Part shown: piece after piece, positions 47,931 through 58,015 of the stretch
Position numbering within the stretch: the stretch's first letter is position 1
How the letters are laid out: every line of letters begins with the position of its first letter
From: Pseudoscleropodium purum
Taxonomy: Eukaryota; Streptophyta; Bryopsida; Hypnales; Brachytheciaceae
Reading direction: 5' to 3'
DNA length: 64,000 bases
NCBI GenBank assembly: GCA_963969395.1
Contig: OZ017796.1
Span: 46,304,243 to 46,368,242 of the forward strand
The notes under the pieces: model-generated
What the model saw: the letters and a program-made list of their open reading frames with translations, nothing else
Told to the model about the DNA's origin: nothing
Database searches by the model: none
Translations under genes and position numbers: made by a program

Positions 47931-48844
47931 AAGGACCAACATGCATTTTTTGGTTATATAGAAATTTTGGGCAGGCTACTATGAATGAGTAATTGTATAT
48001 TTTAAGCTATAATTTTAATAGAAGGTGTAGACAAGGAATATCTTTGATATGTACTAAATTTCATAACATTTGGAAATATGACTCAATAGTTATAGCCTAA
48101 TATGTCATTTTTTTTTGTATATAGGCCATCCAGGCAAATTAAAAAAATCGTTTTTTTCAAAAAAAAAATTTGAAATTGGTTTTCTAGAGTTATGTATACA
48201 TGGAGACTTTGATTTGTTCAATTTTTATCAATAAGTCAAAAGTTATGAGAATTTTTTGTTTGTGGGTAGTTATGGATTCTCTACTGTAAAACAAACTTTG
48301 AAGTCCTTTATCTTACTCGATTTTCAATATTTTTAAAATTTAAATATAATCATAAGATGTAGATTGTTTATTAATATATTGCAATCATTGGAATTGGCAT
48401 TTTAATGTTCTATAATTAAATTCTTAACAATATTTTATTTTCAACCATTTTCTACTACTATCTACTTACTATTTTTTTCCTATATGTTATACAATTCCAA
48501 ATGACGTGAAATTTTTCAATCATGTGCCCAACTTGTTTAGAAAAAAAAATCCAAAGAAACACTACTACTTTGAACCTTTTCTCATAAAAAAGTGAACTTA
48601 TGAAGCGCAAATGCCCTACTTTTTGTAGGATAGAAAAAATGGTTTTAGTGAATTTGAATGCTTATATCTTGCAATCCACGGAATGAAAGTTTTTGAAAGT
48701 TTTACCACATGTTCTTAAGTCAAAATAATACAAGATCCTACAGTACAATGTATCAAAAAAATTCAAAATTTTAGTATTTGTACTAAAAATGGTAGTTTTC
48801 AAGCATTTGCGGTGAAATAATAGTCATGGAATTTTAGGGGTTAA
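47931..48844 (+). mobile_element. TTAA-flanked non-autonomous element, copy D (906 bp)
   Basis: The element 47935-48840 is flanked by perfect TTAA duplicates. Its ends are CTTTTGAAGGACC and GGAATTTTAGGGG. It matches copy A end to end in the same orientation. It interrupts repeat F copy 3: the flank TTAATCTAGAGTACTAACA is found uninterrupted in repeat F copy 1, complement of 20869-20885, with only one TTAA. This paralogous empty site fixes the element borders and the four-base duplication directly from the window. Confidence 0.85.
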
Positions 48845-48950
48845 TCTAGAGTACTAACACTTCGAGAATCATAAATTCATGCATAATGTTTATATTTTTC
48901 ACAATCTAAAAACTGAACCAATATGGTGGTTCACACACATCCTTCACAAA

Positions 48951-51900
48951 AATTAGAGAATTTGAGTTCATTGTTATTGTGTAAACCAATATACCACCAC
49001 CACTTTCTAGATGGTAGTCCTTTAAATTTACTATCATTCATTGGTTCTTCTTGTTGGTGGTATTTGTCCCCCAAAACTATACAATTCAATATTTGAATTT
49101 GCCATTTTTATTGTAACCAAAATCAAATATGGTACCAACCCAATGACATGTTCTTGAATTTATATAATCTCAACTTTATTATTTTTATCTAATTATTGAA
49201 GTACTACAATAAAAAAATGTGGTGACTATTTGAAAAATTGGAATCATTTAGAAAATTTTGGATATACTTTAGTACCAACAACCCTCTTGTGTGAAAATTG
49301 ATTTTGAATTAAATTTTTTTTTGTATTTTTTATTGTTGAAGAAAAATATATAAACACAAATTGACCATTGAGGTTTTTTCATATTAAAATCAACATATTT
49401 TCTTTGGTATTATTACCTTCAAACTCTTCATTTTCAAAATTTATATAAAAGAATCTTATTGTAATTGAAATTTAAGTCCAATTTTTATAAAATTTGTAAT
49501 CTACAAATTTGAAATCTTTTTGTTTAAAATTTTAATTTAAAATTTAACAAACTCTTGAAACTTCTCCTCTAAATCCAAGCTTCAAAGTAATTTGTTTGAT
49601 TAACTATTGAATATTCAATGTAAATATATATTTTTAAGCTAAAAATTAGGATTTGAAATTTTTGCTACTTATACACTTTTATACACAACTATAAATTTAG
49701 AATGACTCTTTAAGCTTTACAACTAAATAGTACTGCAAAGAACTAATTTTCATTAGTAAATGTTTGCTTTTATACAGTAGAAATGTTGTTAAGTATTTTA
49801 TTCTTATCTTCAAAATGAAATAGTAATTGTATTAATCATATTTCAAAGGACTCAATCTATAATAAAGTCATTTGCAACTTTCATATATAAAAAATTCTGA
49901 CAAAAAATTTACAACAAGTTATTTGGTCTTTAGAAACAAAATCTTTTAAACCATTTAAATATTTGTATTAACAAAAAATATATATAATTAATTTACCAAA
50001 ATGAAATGGTCTCTTTAAAATGCTTGATTAGAAATCCAAAAGCTTATTTGTATATATTTTTTGAAGGTTGAGAATATTACCTACTATGCCAAACTAAGGT
50101 TTGAATTTATTTTTTGAATACAATTCTTGTATTTTGACAATTAGTGGTCAAGCTCTCATCTTCAAGTTATCCCATAACTTATCTTTTGAATGCTCATTGA
50201 ATGAATTCTAGTATAAAAAAGACTTCTCCCCCTTCCATTTTCACCAAGTGCCAGTGAAGTGATTTCTTTACTATACCACCAAGTATCTTGGGGGCTTGTT
50301 GTTGGAAATAGTTTAAGCTAAAATTTGATGGCCTATATTAATTTGTTGGAATTAAATAGGTGTTGACAAACAAAATGAAAGAAATTTACTTAAGAAAGAA
50401 GTTATTGTTAACTAGAATGAGGATCAACAATTGAATAGTGACAATTCTTTTTGGAATGTTGATACCATTTAATAAGTGTTATTGTAGAACAAATACGAAT
50501 GACATTATTGTCATGGATTTTTCTTGTACTTCAATGCATATATAATTCATGACAAAGATAATAGATTTTCATGCACAATGGGCGTCTTTTGTGCACTTGT
50601 AATTATTGTATAGAAGTCGCATAGATAATATTGATTACAAAGTAGAACTAATTCTTTGTAATAGTGTGCATCATAATGATGCAATAAACTATAAATTAAT
50701 ATGTGTATGCATGAAATAACAATAACCACATGATATTCATTAACAATCCATAGGTTTTGAACTTTGTGATGTAGTTTAGCCATTTGGTGATACATATTCC
50801 TATAAAAATGAATATAAGATGCACTACATGACTTAAACAATGAAATGAAACTACGACATAGCCATGAAATTATGGAATCATAAAGCTAAATGACTAAAAC
50901 AATAAAATGAAGCCCTGATGTGGCCATGGATGCCACACAATCAAAGCTATTATATGTAATGCAGCTAGACAAGTACAACTACAACCATTGCTTCATATAA
51001 TTTGTGTGTTCCTTCACCTATACCACTCATAATTGAAAATAATTTAATAAAATACAATAAAAATATAATTTTGGCCTTGAAAATAGAAGAGTTGTTTCAT
51101 GCCCAAATTTATTTATTTATATTTATGATTTTTTGTATTATATCTCAATATTGTCAACGATAAGAGTAAGGATGTTTTATTTATTAGAGTATAGATAATT
51201 ACTACCCAATTATAGATACTAACTTATAGTGCTCATTTTGAATTATTTTAATGATTAATTCAAAATGTTATTAATTTTTATTTTAAGCCCCACCCCACCC
51301 CCCTCTAATGATACTTATATTTTCTAAATCAACATGTATAGGCAAACAATATGGATTAATGACTCATATATTTTGTATCCATATTTCTTGTATATATCCA
51401 TATCCACACTTGTACCATACCATATCTTGTACTATATTTGTATCTCTTATTTTTCAAGATCAATGGTGCTAGAGGGAAAAGGAAAAATTATTTTTTAGAA
51501 TCAATAGCTCTCATTTTGTTCCAATGAGGAGGGAGTATTAATTGAAACCAGGTGCGTTACATCTTTTCACTAGATATTTGTGAATCCTAAGTCAATGCTT
51601 AGTATTGCAACAATTTGGGATTCCTTAGAAATTGCCTTAGATATTCACTATAAGCCAAACCACACTACAAGGGACATGCATCAAGGCCACCAACATATTC
51701 CTAGGAGTGATTTCAATATTAATGAAGTGAATCAATTATGCATATATAGACAAAAATATATTATACAAAAAATCATTTTTTTAAACACTGTTTGATTATA
51801 AGATTTTGTAATTCTTTTTTGTTATCCATATTTACTCATTTTAAGCCTTGTATAGCATAATTGTTGCTCTCAAGCATTGATTTGAATTTTTTAAATTATT

Positions 51901-53739
51901 CTCAAAAATCTAATATGATTTATTTTCTTAAAAAAATTCCAAAAAATCATACCAAAGATTGAATCTAACCAAACCTTCAATTGTTCCCTTAGGACATATT
52001 TGGGATTTTAGGGGTTATAGAGATAATCAAAATAGAATGAGTAAAAGGTTTTTGAGTATACATCAATCCATCCAATAAAATAGGAAGACTAGTGAATTTA
52101 AAAAAATAAATTTCCTAATATGCCTACATTGAGGTGGAGATTGAAAGAATTTTAATATGACTTTTGCAATAATTACCTTCTCAATGCTTTGTTTAGAATA
52201 ATAAAGAAACTAGAATAGATGATACAAAGTTTTGCTAGTAAAGCAAAATTCAATCTTGAAATATGGTCACTTCTAATAGAAATTGCTTGATACTATGGCA
52301 CAGAGTGTGATCAACTCACCTCTCTACAACCATTGACAATGGCTTTTATTTTATGTACAACTCAAGCTCATTGTCATTGTTACATTGAATGCTTGGTTTC
52401 TATATAAAGACACCTATTCCAAAAAACACTTTTATGAAGTTTTCAAATTTATATTAATTACTTTGTGAAAATCAAATGTTTGCTAACAAGGTCTCCTTGA
52501 GATAGAAATAGAGCCTTGAAATTTTCAATCTTCAATGAACATCACTATAAATTGACAAAGCCCTAGAATTTATTTATAATTTGTAATTCATAAATTAGTT
52601 ATAAAATCTTGTATTATCATTATGGTAGTATAAATCTTATTTATATAATGTTGCAAAATTATAAATCTCAATTTTGTGAAATTCTAAGAATATATACATA
52701 AATTGTATTTATAATTGACATTTTTTTATTAATCACTATATTTAAATTTTCCATTTGCAATGTTGGTAACTATTTTAATAATAACTCTTGAACCCTTAAA
52801 GGATGAGCTAGTCATTGTAAAAATCATTTGGTACAATGTGAATTGTTGACTTAAAAAAAATACAAAAGCACTAATTGGAAGTCAAACTACAATAGAAGAC
52901 TTTTTCTTTTCATTCAAAATTCCCAAGATGAATAGTTGCACTTTTGTTATGCACAAGAGAGATTCTTTGCCATTCATCAACCCCAAAATGGCCATGGTGT
53001 CGATTAAGGGTTAAAATTTTATCATTCTATTTTGATTTCATGAATTATTTTTGTGACTTCCTTTAGTCTTGAGCTGGTTTTATGAATTACAAAGTGATGT
53101 TTGGGATTCTCATATTGACATACACATGGTTCATTTTTTGATCATGGGGTGCCTTTCAAGCCATGCATGACATTGAAGTCATGCCCAGAATGATGGAATG
53201 AAGCCAAGATGAAGATGATAAAATGAATCCATAGCAAAAATGGTGGAATAAAGCCTAAGAGACAAAAATAATGGAATTTCAAAGTCGGGCAACTAAATTT
53301 TTTTCTCCATTTAATTTGGACATTTCATGTACTTTGATAAATGGAGAGGAAACTAAAGATTCTTGCTTTGCATTGTGGTTGGCATATTTCCATTCTATCA
53401 TAAATAAGTTAAAATAGCCCATCATGATCAAATGATCTATGATAGACATCTATTGACTCCATGATGGTTTTTCAAACTACAATCAATGTGTTATTGACAC
53501 CAATAGAGTGATTAATGAACTCGTTAAGAACACCCAACTTTCTCATTGTAAGTTAAATCATTCTGGAAAGTGATTTTTATGGCCTTTCACATTAAAAATT
53601 ATTGTGACTGCTTTAGGTGAGTAAAATGAACATATTGGATATAGTTTTTGTTGATTATGAGATGGTCTAATGACTCTTTTGGGTGGAGTACTTCAGAAAT
53701 TTATGACAAATTCATATTTTATCTAAAAAAAATATAGTT
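48951..53739. other. Gene-free AT-rich stretch
   Basis: No exon was supported. 51350-51540 resembles 44400-44620, and 52789-53020 is repeat G copy 2. The longest frames (up to 97 codons) are AT-driven and show no motifs. Confidence 0.4.
52789..53020 (+). repeat. Dispersed repeat G, copy 2
   Basis: It matches 23969-24195 in the same orientation, with landmarks AAGTCAAACTAC and AAGATGAATAGTTGCACTTT. It is old and unclassified. Confidence 0.5.
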
Positions 53740-54111
53740 TCAATTGCTCTCACTACTTCTCTCTCTTGTCTTTCTGTGGGGAAAAAATTAAAAAATTTCA
53801 TCAATGGCATGAGTACAAACTCCTAATTTTGATGGTCTGTTTTACCTTAAATTTACTGTTAAAGCTTCAGTAAACGCAGGCATTAATCTGTATTTCCTCC
53901 TCCAGAAACGTCGGCTGGACTGCAGCAGGATGCGGCGTAAGGTTCGTAAGCACAGAACAAAGATTCTAGTGGAAATTTGAGAGAGAGAAGAAGCTCGGAA
54001 GAGGCGGAATTTCTGTCTGCAACGCGTAGAGAGATCAAGTGTGCTTGGAGCAGACGTTTGCAGGGAAACAAGGTGTTTGGTAACTTGTCTTGAAGACAAC
54101 GCCATCGCCAT
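53740..54111 (-). CDS. Hypothetical small two-exon gene with transit-peptide-like product (99 residues)
   Basis: Exon 1 is 54111-53846 and exon 2 is 53773-53740. The 72-base intron between them starts AAG|GTAAAAC and ends TTTTTTCCCCACAG, and the phases match. The product begins MAMALSSRQVTKHLVSLQTS and is rich in Ser, Arg, Thr and Leu with almost no acidic residues in the first 80 positions, as in chloroplast or mitochondrial targeting peptides. It ends RKTRERSSESN. No mature domain follows, so it may be an orphan gene, a first exon whose true partners are elsewhere, or chance in a GC-rich islet. No family is recognised. Confidence 0.25.
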
Positions 54112-54224
54112 CGCCAATAAAAGTCAAGGTCGAAGTGGATCCGTCGTCACAACTCGGTGAAAGAATGCTCTGCAGACATTTCGGACGCCGACATGGAAAG
54201 ATACTGAGTAAGGTAAGGTACAAA

Positions 54225-55483
54225 TGAAAGTGAACTGGATGAGTTCATTCGGTTATTGACATTACACAGCTGCGTAAATAGTAAAAAAAACAATCATATA
54301 ATCAAAAGGAGACGCTTCTTTGAGATGAATCTTCTTAAATTTTTAAATGACTGAAATTGTTTTTTGAAATTTTTGTGCATTCTTTGGTTTGATGAAAATA
54401 TTATGGACTTCAAATTCATCTTCTTGGGCATGAAGAAAAATCATATTTTAAAGATTTAGAAATTGTTTTGGGTAAATGAGAAGGTATTTGGATGAAACAT
54501 GGACTTACAACACTTGGTTCATCATCTTGAAATATAGATGTTCAAGCCCTTAGGAGTTAATAAACTTCAATGACTATGGCAAAATGAAAGGGGAAATCAT
54601 GCTTTATATTTTTCAATGGAAAAAGATATTTTTGCAACTTTCTATTATTGGCATTGAGCTTCACGTGTTGTTGTCCTCTGTATTTGTAAAACTATTGTTT
54701 ATTTCATTGGAGTATAATTTTTTTTGCCTTTGTAAAGATTAAAAAAGAATTACATTTAGTTGTGGATATACTAGACCTTGCAAGAACACAAAATGTTGGA
54801 GGGGAGGATCCTAATTAATGATGGTAGACTTGTAATTTAGTGGAAGATAATGGCTACATTAGGGCTTGAAATTACATTCTATCAAACAACACTATAATAC
54901 ATGATGAATCTTACCAAAATAGTGAATGTTGGAGAAAAAAATCCCAATGGAAGCAAAAGTATAACTTAGTGGAAGATAACAATTACATTAGAGCTTGTAT
55001 TAAAGCCTTGCCAAAGATCCCACCCCAAATTGTTCTCTAAGAGTAAATTTAAGAAAAGTAAATTGTGAATGCTAGCTTTTTGAGTGAGATCTACATAAGT
55101 CATCCTACTTTGACTTTTGCCCATGAAAATTCCTCCTCTCTAGTCCAAAAATTCTATTAGGGGCAATTTTTCAAACAAATCATAGTCAAGGAATGGGTGG
55201 TCATATTAGTAACCAACATTTTAAGAGACCCTATTTGATAATATTAGGGGAATAAACAAAATCATTTACTTCCACCTAATTGGATATGGAATTTTATACT
55301 ACAAAATGCTTTGCAATATAAAAAAATTAAAAGATTCTGCCTCCAAGGTAGAATTCCAAGGTAGACTTCTAAGACACCAACATTGAAAGCCATTGGCAGC
55401 TTATACATATCAAACCTAAATTAACTTCTAAAGATCCAAAGGCCTCAAATGGATTTATAAGTATTCGGGGGAAGGTTCAATGA
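54225..55483. other. AT-rich stretch, nothing recognised
   Basis: No gene, RNA or repeat end could be supported here. Confidence 0.35.
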
Positions 55484-55768
55484 CATTACATGTTGTTTGG
55501 TGGTTGAAAGGGCCGTTTCAGATTCATTCTTGGGGCTATTCCCCTAGCAATTCAAGAACAATCATTATAAGAATTTATTTATTTATTTATAATTTGATTT
55601 TTGATTTTTTAAATGAAAAAATAAGTTGAAAAAAAATTATAATTAAAATGACGTAACAATCTCTTTGCCACATCAAGCAGCTATTGTAGTGCAATTCTTA
55701 GAGTTTAGGAACCCAGGGGAACACAAAGAAACTTGCAACCCTCCTAGAGGGTTGAAAGACATCTAATG
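55484..55768. mobile_element. CATTAGAAGA MITE, copy M4 (about 285 bp, degenerate)
   Basis: The left end CATTACATGTTGTTTGGTGG and the right-end complement CATTAGATGTCTTTCAACCC are diverged inverted repeats. The interior keeps family landmarks: GGGGCTATTCCCCT near the left, and ACGTAACAATCTCTTTGCCACATCA-like sequence corresponding to the GGTCTCGGCCACATCA block of M3. It is the oldest-looking of the four copies. Confidence 0.5.
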
Positions 55769-57495
55769 TATCAATTTTGTTGTGATTCTTAGTAACTTTT
55801 TTTGAAAAGGAAGGGAATGTAGTAGCTTTGGAGGAGTATACTTTTGATTTCAAGAGAAAAAAATTATGCCCTCTAAATCACAAAGAGCTCCAAAAGTCTA
55901 GGCAAAAAAATAATAATAAAATTTGAAATAAATTTTTCTTTTCATTTTTTCTTATAGTAAATTTGTATGCCTAAATAGAAAGCTTTGATTCATTCTATTT
56001 TGATTCATGATGTGAAAGTTATAAAGAGTCTTATTTCTCTAAGAATTGTGGCACTTTTCTTGGAATTTCTTTTAAAGAATTCATTTACGAACTCAATTTT
56101 TATTAACAATTTATTATTCCCTTGTAGTTTATCTACTTGTACCTTGACAATTTTAAAAAATGAAAAGTCAATTCATTACTTTTTATTTTTTTCCTAAGTT
56201 TTCAATTCAATTATATCCCATATAAAATGTACATCCCTATTTGAACCTTAGAACTCTACAATAGTATTTTTTTTGAGGGGGGGAGGTGCAGGAGGGAGAT
56301 ATTTATTGTTCAAAAGCTCTACAATGTTTTTAAGAGAATTTTTGATGATAAATTCCCCTTTAACTCAATGATCTATGGATTTGCCATTTTGTTCTATGGG
56401 AAAGTCAAAAAATATCCCAAGGAAAGTATATGCAATAATTTCATTGAAATTGGGTTCAAGCAACTTCTTCCCTTTTAATAAATAAACAATTTCATCCTTG
56501 AGAACTTGGTGAAATCATCCAAAGGACACAAAAAAATCCTTACCAAGTGTTTCAAATTTAACCTAGGAAGGATGTTGATGCCCCCAATTAGATGATGAAT
56601 GACTTTTAAGATGATTATTCAAATGAAGATTACATGTACTTGGACAAAAATCAGATCATTTTTGGCAAAAGCCTCAATCTTTAGAATTAAATGACAAAGT
56701 TTGAAACCATGGGATCAAATTTTAAAATCTTCCAAATGTATGGTCTATTTGTAGCTAAATTTAGATGATTTTTAAAATTTTAAAGCTTTCAAAGATGATA
56801 CCATGTTTTTTCCACCCGTTATAAAAACTCAAATTTTTTTGTAAAATTTGCAATTATAGTGAATCTTTTTATGAAAAGTGAAGAAAATAATATGAAATAC
56901 AAATTAAACTTAATAAATTTGAAAATTTCACCATAGGTATATATTACAGTATAAAACATAATAATACAAAACCAATTGTTTGTATCATTTTATAATTAAA
57001 AATTAGAAGACTATGAATATAGGTTTAAAGGTCGAATAGAAATAAAACATTCAATTTTTAGGAATTTTCAAAATTTTTAAATTAGAATAGAAATCAGATT
57101 TAATTAGCTTAATTATCATTATTTGGGCCAAATTTAAACATATTGTTTTTATGGCTCAAATTTTAGATCAAGAGCAAGGAAGGTAGGAATTGCCAAATAT
57201 ATTAAAAAGCATTGTTAAAAATATTATTAAAAATATTTTTAATTCCTTAAAATAGGAATGATAAGAAATTATTGTTCAAATAATTCAACATTGCTAAGAT
57301 CATAAATTTAACCCATCAAACAAAATTGCATGTTTTGAAAATAAAATTTGACTTATTTACTTTCAGAAATGAAGTAAATGCTTTTATAGTGATTTAATAA
57401 AGACCTTCAAATGTTTTTTTTTTTCAATTTGATTAGGTAGATAATTTTCCAATTTCATGTTTTAATCTCTTCTTTTAATGCAAGCTTCAAAAAGA
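55769..57495. other. AT-rich stretch upstream of the eIF5B gene
   Basis: No coding exon or recognised repeat was found. Composition stays AT-rich until about 57.66 kb. Confidence 0.35.
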
Positions 57496-57719
57496 GTTCA
57501 AAAAGTCATATATATTATTCCTTAGCACATTTAAGTTTTGTTGAAAACGATTGGTCCCTAAGAAATTTTCTTGTTCAAAAAGTCATATATGTTGTAACAC
57601 ATTTAAGTTTTGTTGAAAAAAATCAATCTTTAAGAAGTTTACTTGTTCACGAAGGGATATGATGTTATAGCCAACATCTAGGTTTTGTTCAAAACGGTCA
57701 GCCCCCTGAGGATTCCCTC
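57496..57719 (+). repeat. Three degenerate tandem repeats of about 75 bp upstream of eIF5B
   Basis: The units start at 57496, 57573 and 57645, each with GTTCA. They share AAGTCATATAT, CACATTTAAGTTTTGTTGAA and, in unit 3, the variant AACATCTAGGTTTTGTTCAA. Spacing is 77 and 72 bases. The third unit is GC-richer and merges with the presumed promoter. Whether they contain regulatory sites is unknown. Confidence 0.75.
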
Positions 57720-57737
57720 GTTTTCAATTTCATGGTT

Positions 57738-57746
57738 TTAGGGTTT
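57738..57746 (+). promoter_or_regulatory. Telo-box (TTAGGGTTT) near the eIF5B transcription start
   Basis: TTAGGGTTT, the complement of AAACCCTAA, lies within TTTTAGGGTTT about 270 bases before the start codon. In plants this interstitial telomere motif is enriched near start sites of genes for the translation apparatus, which fits an eIF5B gene. Pyrimidine-rich sequence (CTCTCTCC) follows, also typical. The exact transcription start is not assigned. Confidence 0.6.
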
Positions 57747-57956
57747 GAGGATCTCTCTCCTGGCTCAAACTTAGGTCTTCTGTGTCTGGCTGAGCTCTCT
57801 GGTGTCTGCACTGGTGGTACAGAGTTCTCTAGGTTGCATCGCTATCCTCCTCCTCCTTCCACTCTTCCTTCCCTTTGCAAGGCTTACCGCTGCTCCGCCC
57901 AGTGCACAACCTCCGTCGTTTTTCAGTTCTTCGTTTCTCGCGCGTTGTGACTCTGT

Positions 57957-57995
57957 ATGGCAGGTGCGCCTAGCGCCCTTTTGATTGTCGTCTGA
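57957..57995 (+). CDS. Upstream ORF of 12 codons in the eIF5B leader
   Basis: ATG in context GTATGGC opens MAGAPSALLIVV and ends TGA at 57993-57995, only 20 bases before the main ATG. The short gap would leave little room for reinitiation, so it could lower eIF5B translation. It could also be spliced out, because CAG|GTGCGCC within it looks like a donor. Confidence 0.35.
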   Translation: MAGAPSALLIVV

Positions 57996-58015
57996 TTTTG
58001 CATTCGACATCAACC

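Larger units (their letters stand above)
47215..48950 (+). repeat. Dispersed repeat F, copy 3 (host of TTAA copy D)
   Basis: The part 47215-47930 matches repeat F through GCAAAATATGCCAAATTAG, GGTTTGCAAATTGATTCTAG and CCACCAAATCTTGTTTAAAC. After the 906-bp TTAA element, the repeat resumes with TCTAGAGTACTAACAC and runs to CCAATATGGTGGTTCACAC. A pure T run lies at 47519-47540. The class of repeat F is uncertain. Confidence 0.65.
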
